The notes beneath the pieces are model-generated. The model was not told the origin of the DNA. It saw nothing but the letters and a program-made list of their open reading frames with translations, and made no database searches. Shown piece by piece: positions 38,740 through 50,817 of a stretch of DNA of 64,000 nt. Both the position numbers and the translations under genes were made by a program. Origin of the DNA: Nectonema munidae (lineage: Eukaryota > Nematomorpha > Nectonematoida > Nectonematidae); contig JAUIRK010000885.1 of NCBI GenBank assembly GCA_030549495.1, positions 930,001 to 994,000 of the forward strand, given 5' to 3'. Position 1 is the first letter of the stretch, and each line of letters opens with the position of its first letter.

Positions 38740-38850
38740 AAGGAAAGGATAACTTACTTGCTTTTTTGCAATTGGTCTGAAACTGAAAAACTTAAACCTT
38801 TTATTGGCAAATCTAAAAACCCAAGATGCCAGGTTTCAAAAACTTCAATT
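38740..38850 (+). repeat. duplicated segment of Tigger transposase
   Basis: This 111-bp stretch is about 96% identical to 39953-40062 in the Tigger copy downstream, and includes the code for CCNWSGTEKLKPFIGKSKNP. The two copies are in direct orientation and bracket a hAT fragment plus the front part of the Tigger. Confidence 0.85.
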
Positions 38851-38889
38851 GTATACGCATACAACTTGATAAATCTTGCAGCATTTCAA

Positions 38890-39370
38890 ATTAAATATAA
38901 ATATGTCATTTATTAAATGAATATTTATCTACTTGAATCCCTCTATTTTCATTGAAATATCTTACCAAGATTGGATATAATTTGATTTCATTGTGATATG
39001 ATGCATCAGATAAAATTTTTACAAAATTTGCATTATTTAAGTCTTTTTCAAGCACTTCTTCACAGTAACTTTTAAAAACGGATTTTATTATAGCTTCACA
39101 TTTTGTTCTGGAACATGAAAACTTATTATTGAGAAATGTTTTCAATAATTTATTTGTGCAATCCATACTGCAAAAACTTTGATTGTGATTTATAGTATGA
39201 AATGCAAAAGTTCCCTCAATTATTTGTAACTGTTTATCATCCTTGTTACTTTACTACTCGAAGATAAAAAATCTAAAGATTGTTTATGCTTATTCGTGTT
39301 TTGTTATCGCTCCTTTGCCACCAACATCGATACAAAATTCTACTCTGCAAAGATTTTATCAAAAAGGAGG
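38890..39370 (-). pseudogene. hAT transposase N-terminal fragment
   Basis: Minus-strand reading: FCIDVGGKGAITKHE (BED-finger half), AFHTINHNQSFCSMDCTNKL, RTKCEAIIKSVFKSYCEE, and FVKILSDASYHNEIKLYPIL with the first catalytic Asp. It is the same hAT clade as the element at 28831 but a different family. The open piece is 38906-39166. The rest of the transposase is missing. The high-coordinate side ends near 39420 in 'aggccactgca', which on the other strand resembles a CAGTGGCC hAT terminus. Confidence 0.8.
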
Positions 39371-39419
39371 ACAAAAAAAAGTTTACCCCTTAGATTCAAA
39401 ACCTAGTTAGGCCACTGCA

Positions 39420-40830
39420 TATGTACTAGTTCTTTACAAAAGTTGAATGTTTTACCAGAATCCCATGATTTAAGTCAAAGAGCTTTGGTGGAGAAATTTA
39501 GAATTTCAGTAGGAGCTGTAAATTCTATTCTAAAAAGAAAAGACGAATTGATTGAAAGGAGAAAATAATTTCAACCCTGAAAGCAAGCGATTCAAAAAAC
39601 GATGAAATTAATGATAAAACGTGTCAGTGGCTTGCAGCAAGATCTAAAAACATTACAATAACTGTAACTCTTCTCCAAGCTAAAGCACTAGATTTCGCAA
39701 AACAGTTGGACGTTTTTGAATTCAAAGCATCTAGTGGTTGGCTGGAAAAATTCAGGAAACGCTTTAACATAAAATTTAAAATTTTGAGCGGTGAAAGTGC
39801 AAGCGTTAACCTAAAAATTGTAACATCTTGGAAAGGGCAACTTAAACTACTGATAAAAGATTATAAAACAGACGATATATTTAATGTTGATGAAACGGAA
39901 ATTTTTTATAAGGCTACTAATAAGTCCTTGATTCAGTTTCAAGAAAAGTTTCGAAGGAAAGGATAACTTACTTGCTTTGTTGCAATTGGTCTGGAACTGA
40001 AAAACTTAAACCTTTTATTGGCAAATCTAAAAACCCAAGATGCCAGGTTTCAAAACTTCAATAATTTACCAGTTTTTTGGAGAGCAACAAAAAAAGCTTG
40101 GATGAATGCTTTTATTTTTGATGAATGGTTAACAAACTTAAACAGAGACATGAAAAAGAAAAAAACACAGCATTTTGCTCTTTGTTGACAATGCACCTAG
40201 TCATAAAACATAACAATGTTAAAGTGAAGTTTTTCCCACCAAATTGTACATCTCATGTACAACCTCTGGATCAAGGAATAATTTAAAACTTGAAATTTGG
40301 GTACAGAAAACATCTTCTTAAAAAGTAACTTTCAGAAATTAAAAGTGGCATTTTTGATGTGCAACAATACCTACGGTGATTACTGTAAAATATGCTATAT
40401 TTTGGATCAGTCAAGCTTGGGCTGAAGTAACAGAAAAAACAATACAAAAATGTTTTAGAAAAGATGGATTCATTTCTGTAGAAAATATGGTAGAAGACGA
40501 AGATAACTCAAGTGATGTTGACTTGCAAGAACATGAATACGAAGAACTTTCCAAAGCGTTGAGTCTTGAGAATGCTTCTGAAAAAGAATATATAAATTGT
40601 GACAAAGATGACAGTCTACTTCATGCATTGAATACTAATAATTGGGAAATTGAATTGTCAAACTTGAATGAGATGTCGTCAGAAGATAAAACTACCAGTT
40701 TTACTACCCCAATGCCTAGAAGTAAAGACGTTTTGGATAGTTTAGAAAAATTAAAGAGATTTACAGTTGGGCATCAAAAAGCTTGTATTTTAATATTAGA
40801 ACTAGAATAGTGTGTTCAAGATATTATTAT
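39420..40830 (+). pseudogene. pogo/Tigger transposase, decayed
   Basis: The order of parts fits Tigger: helix-turn-helix (LSQRALVEKFRISVGAVNSILKR, about 39460-39535), the CENP-B-type second DNA-binding part (SGWLEKFRKRFNI, 39715-39770), and the DDE/D domain. First Asp: FNVDETEIFYK (about 39890). Core: CCNWSGTEKLKPFIGKSKNP (about 39980). Second Asp: LLFVDNAPSHK (about 40185). Third Asp: PLDQGII (about 40265). The C-terminal part runs 40376-40810 (AWAEVTEKTIQKCF...). All three catalytic Asp are present, but frames change near 39965, 40180 and 40200 and stops interrupt the middle. Terminal inverted repeats were not identified. Confidence 0.85.
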
Positions 40831-41690
40831 TAAAAAAAAAGAATGCTAAACATCTATATTACCTATATTTTCAGTAAATCAACCTAATAAAATTGTTAAT
40901 TTTTTTTTAAAAAAACTAATATAAAATAAAAAAATTTGAGGTCAGTAAACTTCATAAACACGTAGAAAATGGGTAGGTCTTATTTAAGCAAAGAATGTTA
41001 CACAAAGAGAAAAAGACTATGAATTAGAATTTTACAAAACATTAAAATTTATGTAAAATGTTAGAAAGTTACTTAGATTTTGAAATATTGTAATAAAATT
41101 TCCGTAAGAAAAGCTGGGAATAAATTAAATGAATATCAAATTTGACTAATGAAATTTTTAGTTAATGTAGGATGTATATAACGCAAAAATATAGAAATTA
41201 GGAGTCTTGTTACAAGGACAGTGATTTTATATGCAAATAATACAGCAATTTATTCATTTAAACAGCCAACAAAATGGATAAATTGATTAAACCGTTATAA
41301 ACAAGTAAAATTTTCTTTCAAAATAAACAAATATATTGGCTATTGAAAAAAAAGAATGATGAAGATTGCAACAAACTTGAATGCTAATCTTGAAAATGAA
41401 GAAAAAAGGTAAACAAAATTTAATGAAGGAATATTTCAAACACCAGTGCCCTTTCGAAACAAAAAGAAGTAAAGCGTACAGAGAGTGATTCCAAGAATGG
41501 CTAAAACGAACGGAATTGGAGGACGTCTTTTGCTAAAATAAAATATTCAGGATATATCATTAAAAATCAATTAAGAAAGATTTGAAAATTGAACAAGAGC
41601 ATTCCACGTGTATTTAAAGGTAAAGTTGATAAAAGCTCTCTATAAAAATTTTGTAAGTTTTCCATACGCCAGTTACAAAAAACCTTACAT
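40831..41690. other. A+T-rich stretch, nothing recognised
   Basis: This is probably flank of the Tigger copy. No exon, RNA gene or clear element end was seen. Confidence 0.45.
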
Positions 41691-41699
41691 TTATCAGTG

Positions 41700-41765
41700 A
41701 TTGGTGGGGAGGGGTGAGAGGCAGAGGCGCAGCCAGAGGGTCCAAGAGGCCAGCCCCCCTCCTTG
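41700..41765. repeat. hAT-type end remnant
   Basis: GGCAGAGGCGCAGCCAGAGG followed by a C-rich patch resembles hAT termini of the CAGTGGCGNAGCCAGG type, as also at 47489-47530. No partner end was found. Confidence 0.35.
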
Positions 41766-41806
41766 AGATTCAATTGAAAAAAATCTTTAATCTAAGTGTA
41801 TTTTAA

Positions 41807-41938
41807 CCTTTTGAGGACCAGAATTTTGAAGACTAATCGTCTGCTTTATTTTTCAATGCAATTTTATACATCTAAAGCAAACGATTTTCATTTCTCGGGA
41901 CACCGATGTCCCACCGGTCCTCAAAAGATTAAAATCTA
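41807..41938. mobile_element. TTAA MITE with one-sided palindrome
   Basis: TTAA at 41803-41806 and 41939-41942. The ends are CCTTTTGAGGACCA and, inverted, TCTTTTGAGGACCG. A palindrome GGGACACCGATGTCCC (41897-41912) lies beside the right end only. TCGTCTGC (41837-41844) and GCAAACGA (41877-41884) correspond to the motif pair in the MITEs at 18725 and 58702. The element is 132 bp and non-coding. Confidence 0.82.
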
Positions 41939-41942
41939 ACTT

Positions 41943-43154
41943 TATATATTATTCATAAACATGAAATCTATCTCAGCGCAGTGCACGGGTTGTAAGATAA
42001 GTCCAAGCTATATTTACTGCAAATGGTATGATGTGTGAAATTTCTATTTTTAGTAGCCCTTTTTCCAACATATAGAGAAAGAATTAAAAAAAAAGGACAA
42101 AACGATTTCTAGATTAATGTATTTTTAACGAAGAAAATCAAATATATCAAATAAATTTCAATTTTTAAACAATCAAATGAAATATTGATAAACAGGAGCA
42201 AAGATTGTTAAGAATTAGAACGGGATCCCCCGAAACTGGATTCTCAATTTTTATTGAAAAAAAGAATATTGACTTGTTATACAACAGACTTGTTGTTGAA
42301 ACCTTATTTGCAAATTAATTTTTATTTTACAAAGTTACGGCCAATTTACTAGAATTTTCAGACGTAATATTTCTAGTCAAACTATTCCCAAAGTGTAATA
42401 AAGTTAACTTATGTTATACAGTCAAACTTCTATAAACCAGGCACCGAATTAACAGGATATATTTTTAAGCATAGAAGAGTAGTGCACAAATGCGCCTTCT
42501 GGTGCAGCATGTGACTCTTTGCTCAATCTGTTTGTGGTTCTTATGATTAACTAGTTGTTCTCTAAAATATTTTTGAGTGTGGGCACAAACGGTATTCCTG
42601 TTGGAAAATCTTTTTTAAGTAGATTTCTTTTCCCAAGAATACAGAAAACGTATTGACGAAAATGATTGATGTTTTCATTTTTAATTTATATAATAGTTTT
42701 ACTGCATTTGTAGATCAAGCAAGAAGATGAAAATTATGACAAGATATAATTGGAAAACGTTGTGTTATGTGAGCCTATACTTAAAATTAATTTTATTTTC
42801 TTACCAAAAAAATAATAAAAATATAAACTTAAAATTATATGTAGAAAAATATATTTTCCTTCATAAATATAAAGCATATTTCAGTTATTTCACACTTTTG
42901 TAGTTTTGATATTTTAAAAATTAAATATTTGTTTAATTTTTATTGTAGCAAAAGAGTTTATATAATACTGAATGAAAAGAATATTATATAATTTTTTTTC
43001 TCGAAAGATGATAACGAAAATGATTGAAAAATTGGAAAGATAACGGTAGCGTTAACAAAACGTAGTAAAATTATAGTGGGGTAGTGTGCTTGCATACAGC
43101 ATAGAGTTAAAACAAGGATATTTTGGTTAATTTTTCGTTAATAATTTAATTTTA
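41943..43154. other. A+T-rich stretch with a pogo-like end
   Basis: TACAGTCAAACTTCTATAAA at about 42418 looks like a pogo/Tigger terminus, but no partner was seen. No gene was recognised. Confidence 0.4.
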
Positions 43155-43443
43155 AGTAACAATGGTTTCAATCCACCTAACAAATTTATTTGATATGAAC
43201 CAAGCTTGTTGACAATTAGTGAGATGAGGGGCTGAGAAAAATCCTTTAGCTCCTAAACAATAGTGCACTGGATAGCGGAGTTATCAAATCATCTACTGTC
43301 GGATAAATGAGGTCTGACTCTATTACCAATGAGTCTTCGAATACAACCATTTCCATATGATCTTTAGAAGATAAAGACATTTTAAAACTTCAACACTAAA
43401 ATCAGAATCAGCTCAACCAAAAATTCTGTTCCCTAAAGACTCA
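43155..43443 (-). repeat. hAT-B 3' fragment
   Basis: It matches copy B at 25755-26040 (ACCTAACAAATTTATTTGATATGAACC through AAAAATTCTGTTCCCTAAAGA). The match stops abruptly at about 43443, where different sequence leading to a ZMYM1-like transposase begins. Only the 3' non-coding end of hAT-B is present. Confidence 0.75.
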
Positions 43444-45828
43444 CGCTCAAAACGCAAATTTGGCAGTGCGGAGACAGCTCGCGCAATTCTTTATCCTGGA
43501 GGGGCAAGGAAAGTGTCTAACGGTGATAAAATGTTTTTGTGTGAAGTGGTCCAGCCAACAGATGTTCCATCATCCTGGCCCAGTGAAACTGAAAAAAAGT
43601 CGTAAAACCAGACGAGTTAGGCCTTTTTGTTTTGAAAAATATCCCTCGCTGACATACTCTAAATATTTCAATGGGCTTTTTTTTTTTGCCGATTTTGTGT
43701 TTTTTGCACCTCACACTGTTGGGACGTCCAAAACCTCAGCTAAACAGTTAATGAATTTGTCTTGCAGACGCTTTGCTAAATTAACAGCTCAAAACGGATA
43801 CCTATATGAGCATAACAAGGCATTTTATCACGAATCAGTAAAACTTTATGTTAACGATTTTCGAATACGACTTTTTCACCCCGAACTCTTAGTTGACAGT
43901 TAGTTAAATTTTACTCTATTGAAAATGAAAGAAGAAAATCGAAACATAGCATAATCGAAGTTGTTCTTTTATGTTGTAGAATGGGTTTGTCATTTCGAAG
44001 ACATCGAGATGACGGCCACTTGAATCCTTCAATATCAATCAATGAAATAATACCAAATCAAGGTTGTTTTCGCTCGATGATACAGCTTTATTCCTTATCT
44101 AATTCGAGTTTGTCCAATCATCTCTCATCAGCTTCGAATGCCTGCTACCTTACAAAACTACACAAAATGAAATTATAGCATGCATTGCAACTGTGTTCGT
44201 AAAAAGATCTCTGATGAAGTTTAAAAAGCAAAGTTTTATTCTGTTATTGCCGATGAGACAACAGATTTTTCTCATAAAACTCAGCTTTCAGTTAGCGTGA
44301 GATATGTGAGAGATCATTCTATAGTGGAACGTTTCTTAGAGTTTGTGAACGCAGTCATTATGTGGAGTAGATCTCGCAAATGAAATTTTTAATGTGTTAA
44401 AACGGACTGGTTTGGTTCCCGAATACTTAGTTGGGTGAGGTTATGATGGCGCAGCAGCGATGTGTGGAGCTTTTAAGTACAAGCAGAGGTACGGCGTCTT
44501 TGTGGAAACCAAGCAATATATGTACACTGTGCAGCTCATTCTTTGAACCTGACTTTAGTTAAAGCTAATGAAGTTCTAGAGATTCGAAACACCTTTCGTA
44601 TTGTTGGCAAAATTTTACAATTCGAGTGCTGTTAGAAGTAGAAAATTAGAAGAAGCTATAAATGCATCAACAGATAAGACATCTAAATACAGGCTCACCG
44701 TTCCATGTCAAACTCATTGGGTGGAGAAACACGAGGTTATTCACACAGGATACTTTTTGTATTCTGTAGTGATTGATGTATTTCATGACATAAGCAGGGA
44801 TAAATCTTCTTCCTATTCAGAGGCTAATTGCTTAGTCAACTCTCTAGCTAAAGCCGAGTTTGTCGTTGGGCTGGTTTTGATGAATGATGTAATGACTCTA
44901 ACCAAAAAGTTGGCTATTTTTTACAATCTAGTTCAAATGAAATTTTCTCTGCTATGAAACAAGTCCTAATCATAAAACAGCAGTTCGAAGAATGGAGAAA
45001 TAACGAAACTCAGTTTGAGAAAATTTTGGAAAAAGCTCAAAAATTGTACGGGGAAGAACCTTTGAGTATTCCAAGGATAGTAAGGGAATGACAAAAAGGA
45101 CTAATATTCCAGTTCCCTCTCCAATGGAGTTTTACCACCGTTCCATTTTTCTGCCTTTCTTGGATGGTATTTAGCAAATTGTTGATCGATTTGAAAAACA
45201 CAACACGACTATTAGCCTTCTTTGTGGTCTATTACCACAGTTTGCTAAAAAAAATGAACTTTAATGATGTTAGAAAAGGATTTGATATTTACTGTGGAAT
45301 ATTGAATTACAGCTTGGAAGAACTAGAATTGGAGTTTCAAACTTGGCAACTTTTTTACAAGATTCAATTACAGCTTTGAAAATATGCGAAGAAGCATTTT
45401 ATCCAAACATCTATAAACTTTTAACCATTTACGCCACCTTACCAGTTTCCTCATCAACCGCTGAACGCACTTTCTCAGTACTTATAAATTTGAAATCTTA
45501 TCTTCGCTCTAATACAGGAGAAGATCGGTTGAATGGCCTAACATTAGCTTATATTAATCGAGACATTAGTTGTGCTGATATCGTGAGGGAAACCCTTGAG
45601 CATTTTTTCACTCCAAAAAAGAAAAATTCAAATGTAAATCCTTCTATTTCACCTCAATCAAATTTTTTGAAAGATTTAAATTTCCTTTTTTACTACCTTT
45701 TGCACATTCTTTTTTCGTTTTTGTTATTTTTTTATTCATTATTATTTTGTGAAAAGAAAAAGAAGATTCATTTTATGAAGAAGAGAAAGCATGCTTAAAT
45801 GACAAATGCAATTTCATATACATAATTT
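43444..45828 (+). pseudogene. hAT transposase, ZMYM1-like, decayed
   Basis: This is a TTF-type/DUF4371 hAT transposase. It shows the N-terminal zinc-finger-like part (RRVRPFCFEKYPSLTYSKYFNG, about 43608-43675, then FFAPHTVGTSKTSAKQL), the first Asp in FYSVIADETTDFSHKTQLSV (about 44235-44300), the second in GYDGAAAMCG (about 44440), YVHCAAHSLNLTL (about 44518-44555), and the dimerisation end LPVSSSTAERTFSVLINLKS (about 45435-45495) with the catalytic-region Glu. Several stops and frameshifts split it into open pieces at 43460-43903, 44601-44957 and 45343-45798. Clear terminal repeats were not found; both borders abut other elements. Confidence 0.85.
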
Positions 45829-46674
45829 CGAGGGGCGCACATCCTCGAAATTATTGGGGGGGGGGGGGAGGCGAAATTTTTTTGTTGCAATTCTCAAAAT
45901 TAGTGGTCTGGAAATACCATGGGAGGACAAATATTCAAGCAATCCTTTAAAATAGAGTGTATTCAGCGCATTCCTGAATTTATAAGACTACTTTATATTT
46001 TTTTTTACAAATTTGATGAATTTAAATACTATACTTCCAGCGAAAATATTTTAATTAAATTTGCAGAATATAGACTAGTTTAAAAAAATCCAAAATTGTT
46101 GGGGGGGGGGGTGGTGGAATAGGCTTTTCATTTGAAAAAATAAAGTAGTCTACCAGGCACATTACAAGAATTGATGAAAGGATATTTGATTCATAGAGAA
46201 AACAACTGAAAACAAATAACTGAAGGTTGGATAGTTTTATATGAGTGAATGTAGTCTGAAGGCAAAGAGTCTACTAGACACCCCGCGATGTTTATATGGA
46301 AGTTATAATTGTGCAAACAAAAATAAAACAATACATTAAGATTGCACTATTTCATTTTTCTCAGCATCCTTCAAAAATAGTTTAAAAGTTAAATTAATGC
46401 AAGCTACAAAAATCTACAAAAGGTAAAATAACTTTTAACATTTTGCAATGATTTGCCTTTTAAGGAAAAAAAGTCTATCAGAAAAAGTTCTAGAGCTTCA
46501 ACAAAAACTAAAAAATTTTACAGCATAACTTAAGTTTTTTGAAAACTATTTTGACGTATCCTACAGCATACTCTATAAGTGGCATGACAGGTTGGTTGAG
46601 ATGATGAACTAAGCACGGAAGCCTCTAGATTCGATTCCTCATCGATACGAATTTGTTCATAGTTTGACATAAGC
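45829..46674 (+). repeat. inverted repeat arm 1 (hAT-like outer end)
   Basis: This arm matches the reverse complement of 53471-54880 along its full length, apart from a 523-bp insertion in the partner. The outer end reads AGGGGCGCACATCC and then, after a short gap, a G run (about 45856-45870), like the hAT-B end CAGGGACGTACATTC plus G run. The inner end stops just after a tRNA-like segment. It contains no coding sequence. The arm may be one copy of a non-autonomous hAT-type element or one arm of a larger fold-back. Confidence 0.85.
46581..46650 (+). repeat. tRNA-like segment in arm 1
   Basis: A-box-like TGGTTGAGATG (46593-46603) and B-box-like GATTCGATTCC (46628-46638) are 24 nt apart. The same segment is present in arm 2 on the other strand at about 53494-53565. 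It resembles the head of a tRNA-derived SINE that was already present when the arm was copied. Confidence 0.4.
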
Positions 46675-47767
46675 ATAAATACACACACCCGCTGCACCTT
46701 ACCTTTTACTCAAAACTGAAAAATTTGCTACATAATTAACATAAGAGAGAAAGGAAACAAAATAAACTAATAAAGCAATTTTCACTATTTTAAAATGGAA
46801 CCCTCTATTCTCAGAATAATTTCAAAATAATAGGAGGCATAAAGAATGAGAGCTTATTTGATATTTTCAAGTTTTTATAAGCAGCAAAAGCCAACGTTTA
46901 AGTAGCTAACCCTTATAGGGTGATTTGGTAGCACTTGTGTTTTTTACATATTGTAAAGAATCATAGTATACAAAAATGGTAATTTAATAACATTTTTATA
47001 AAATTATTTAAACTAAGATAAATCAAAGTATACGAGAAAAGAAAATCATTGTGTTTTTTTCAATATTTTGGTCCACAAATAAAATTCTGACAGCTATTAT
47101 AAGTAGATTAAGTACATTTTGTTTCGATATATTTTTATTATAATAATCAACAAATTTTCTTTAAAAAATGACTTAATTAGTTATGTACAGTGTTACTTAT
47201 AAAATTTAACAATCGAACATTATAAAAAATATCTCTGCTCAAATATTAAGCAGAGTATTCTTGCTTTTAAACTGAATAGCTAGTCAAAATATTCATTCCC
47301 AAATAACCATAGAAAAAAATTTCTTGACTTGAAAAAATTAAAGCTTTCAAATGTAGCAAACGTAGTGATAAAGATTAAGTGACTTTTGTTAAAAAAAATT
47401 CTTAGCGCGAGTCTAACAATATTCATTGATATAAAATTGTAACGATTGAAAACTATTTTAATTTAACTCTAAATGCAAATTAGACAGAAGCAGTGGTGTA
47501 GCCAGGAAAAAGTTGATAGGCGGGGGACAAAAGCACTCTCACGCATCGTTTGTAAAATATGTTTGATAGGAATTTCAGAGCAGCTGGTCATGATGTTTGA
47601 TTGATTCGAAAGTCTACATTCCTTCTTTTATTCTTTTATCTTACATTGAATGATCATTACATTCTATAATACGATCATACATGTTTTTTGAACAAGCAGC
47701 AACTCTTACTTATAGAAAATTATTGGGAGAAGGGGGCGAAGGACATTTTCCTCAAATAACTGTCCGT
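46675..47767. other. A+T-rich stretch with a hAT-type end
   Basis: No gene was seen. CAGTGGTGTAGCCAGG at about 47490, followed by a G-rich patch, is a typical hAT-type terminus. The corresponding other end may be the G-rich 'gggagaagggggcgaagg' at about 47725-47745, but a target duplication was not found. Confidence 0.4.
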
Positions 47768-47848
47768 TTAAGCTTTGTTAAGGCGCAAGCAGTCGTCTTT
47801 GTTTATGCATCTTCCCATTAGTCCTGTACATATTCCTTCTTCCTTGTA
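47768..47848 (-). CDS. candidate terminal exon, small cysteine-rich peptide
   Basis: On the minus strand an acceptor-like CGCCTTCCAG is followed by 26 codons and a TAA stop (47770-47768). The residues are YKEEGICTGLMGRCINKDDC followed by LRLNKA: three cysteines spaced C-x6-C-x5-C within unusually codon-like sequence. This could be the last exon of a secreted cysteine-rich peptide or of a protein with a clip-like fold. The family is not recognised, and no upstream exon or signal peptide was found, so this remains a candidate. Confidence 0.35.
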   Translation of the reverse strand, partial: YKEEGICTGLMGRCINKDDCLRLNKA

Positions 47849-49680
47849 CTGGAAGGCGTTGATTAAAATGGTTGTTAACCTAACAAAGAACGTAATTCTT
47901 CGAATCTTTTTTTCAATGAAAATACTTTATATTATGTTTAATCCAGACCTTATAAAAATAAATAATTGGTTGTAGTTGAAAAAAGTCTCCTATATTTGAG
48001 ATGATAATCGACATCAGCAATATATTAAATGTTAAATTTATTGAAAATTGTTTAATATTTGTTTTTTGTATTTAAGTTTTCAATTAAAAAAAATAAAAAA
48101 TAGCCTGGTTAAGGAACCTCTTATCTGCTGCAGATTTTTTTCTTTTTGTCAATTCTTGCAGTGTCGTTTAATTTGTACTAACAAAATGATTTCCTTTATC
48201 ATATTTAAATTCTTCATAGACTCTTTCTTTCAAACGCCTTGATTTCTGTGCATAATTTTTTTACAATTGGTGGAGGAAACATTTGAATTGAGAGATAAAG
48301 AAATTCTTTTCGTTTACAATAAAGTTATTTAGTCTTTTACTTTCACAAAATTGTTGAGTTTTTAGCAATTTACTAAATGATATCGAACCTTTGTGTGAAA
48401 ATAGGAAACCACGATTTTTTTCTTCTATTTCTTCTTCTGTATAAAGAAACTTACTTATCAAGCATATCAACACCATATTATACTGAGACGCAATTTCTTT
48501 TTTATATTTTAGTGAGTAGCGAATTATATTACTAATTGGAAAACGCTTTAAAAATTCTGTTTATATTATATTCCTTAAAAGTTCTAGAATTTCTATTTTT
48601 GTGGAAAAATTGATGAAATATCTACCAAAAAGATCAAAATTATTTTCTTTTTCCTTGCCAAGGTATAGATAAAAATTGTTTAAATATCCTCTTGAACTGC
48701 AAACACCAATTATAACCAACTTTTATTGATTTTCATTTCAAATATTTTTTTCCAAATGCAACACATAATATCTAATCATCATTTATCGATAAAAATCTTA
48801 GGTTAAAAAGTGCTTCAAGGTTTATCTAGCCTTAACCTTTTTGAAATTAAATAATTATATAATACAATCATTAATCAAAGAAATTCTGCATATTTTAATT
48901 CCTCCGGAGCTTTGCCAATCTTCTAATATCTTGCCAAAGCAATCTCTGCATACTTTAATGCCTCCTAACGTTTGACAAGCACCTAATATGGACCTATATA
49001 TCCCGGAAGCCCAATGTTCACATGCTAATAACTTATCATTTTTCCTTTAAATCAGATAAAATTTAAACACAATATATTTTTTTATACTCTTAATCTATAT
49101 TTAAATTTTCAGCAACATTGAATATTATATGTGGAAAATATTCGAACATAAATGGTTTTTAGTTAAATAGACTCAAAAAAATATTAAAATTTCTGAAAGT
49201 GTCACTCAATTTTCGAGAAGAGGGCTTGTCAACTTTTTGGTTTAAATCGCAGATCCTAAAAAAGTTAAAAATTTCCTAATATGAATTAAAATAATATCGA
49301 GAATCTTCCATCGATGGAAAGACTTTCCTTTTTTAAACTTTAATTTGAATTCTTAATTCTATTTAAGTTCAATGAACTCTTCCTAAAAATTTTATTTTTA
49401 GAGAGATTTTAAAGTTTTAATTCAATATTACAAGAAAATATCACTAATACAAGTGGAAATAAATCCTTAATACGGAACAACGAGTGATTTCTCAGTTCGA
49501 TATTTTAATATCATTCACAGAAGAAATGTACACTAAATTTTACTAATTTCTAAGTTCTGATTTCAGATCCAAAACTAAAATTGATTCATCACATCACATT
49601 TTTGTGTAACAACGTGTTATTCAAATATTCAATTATACAGATAATTTTGAATAAAATATATATTTATAAAAAATGCATTT
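47849..49680. other. A+T-rich stretch with a short tandem duplication
   Basis: A two-copy tandem repeat of about 55-60 bp lies at 48885-49000 (tctgcatattttaattcctcc versus tctgcatactttaatgcctcc). No gene could be supported. The minus-strand frame at 48261-48476 has no recognisable features. Confidence 0.45.
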
Positions 49681-50536
49681 TTAAAGACATTATTTTCATC
49701 TCCTCAGTGACGGAGGGGGGCTATTTTAGCCCCCTCGGTTTTTCTTGAATGATTAAAAATTTTCACAAAACTTTCTCGTAAACCTACTAAAGGATTGATT
49801 GCGAATCCGATGGTGGCATTTATTTTTTTTATGAAATCAATCAAACTTTAAAACCTTGCCTTTATAGAGTAAATTAATCAAATTAATGTTTTTTATCTTT
49901 TCAGTATCAAATCATGTGGTAAAATTTTGGTCAGATATTTTCTAACAATTTTAATACATTTTTTTTTCATTTAGCAATTATATTTTATTCTCATTGTTAT
50001 TAGTATATTATTTTCTCAATATACCATACATTAAAAAATTTAATCAAACCTGTCAAAAATCAATCAAACCTCTCAATCAATGTCAAGTACTTTTTTTAAA
50101 CTTTTTAGCAAAGAGTGTTTTCCAATTATTTAATTTATCTCTACACCCTATATTTTCACAAATTTTTGTATGATTTGTGGTATTTTTAAAATTGTGGTCT
50201 CTGCAAAAAGATATATTCTACAGATTTTCCAACGATTTGTTTGCATGATATTCTCGAAAGTCTAAATTCAAATTTTTAGTCATTCTCAAAAACGAATATA
50301 TTTCTTTTTAAATTTTATTTTTTATTTGGATTGTATGATAAAACAAATTGTTTTAGTAGCAAAATTGTTGTGAATTATACTTCAACTAGAGTTTTCATGA
50401 TCACATGATGTTTTTGTATATATATTAGTTACATTTAATTTTTTTTTGAATTTCTTCAAACTGAATGTTTCATTTATATGTCCATACAGATATGCAAGTT
50501 TGGTAGGTTTATATTTTGGAGGAATGAAGTTATAAC
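49681..50536. mobile_element. piggyBac-type end with palindrome, remnant
   Basis: TTAA at 49681 is followed by a segment containing TCCTCAGTGACGG, shared with the piggyBac at 61579 (61608-61622). Then comes a palindrome GAGGGGGGCTATTTTAGCCCCCTC (49713-49736). 'AAAATCAATCAAACCT' at about 50058 also matches the other copy (61848-61862). No transposase was seen. The right limit is uncertain; the next TTAA border considered is 50537. Confidence 0.5.
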
Positions 50537-50817
50537 TTCTTAAACTTTCTTACATGTGTGTATATATAATAGGCTCTCTTCTCCAGCATACGAAATGCTT
50601 TTCATTATTAAGGCTTGGCGATTAATAGCGCAATGGGTACCAATAACAACTGGAGATTTTTGTTTAATCAGAGTCTGAAAACTAGAACAATAGGGATTTG
50701 CTAGAGCACAATTTGTTTTGCTTAATACCGTGTTATAAAAAACTTTCCACCTTGTCAAATATTTATCTTGAAGTTGTTCTACGACTAAGAGTTTCGCAAA
50801 AAAAAATCTGTTGACTA
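50537..50817 (-). pseudogene. hAT transposase fragment (ZBED5-like)
   Basis: The minus-strand frame includes FQTLIKQKSPVVIGTHCAIN and RQALIMKS, matching the VKQKNPxVxxTHCxIHREALASK block of ZBED5-type hATs. Copy B at about 27265 has the same block. The fragment starts at the same base (TTAAACTTTCTTACAT) as the one at 37507 and is cut at 50817 by Tigger sequence. Confidence 0.65.
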
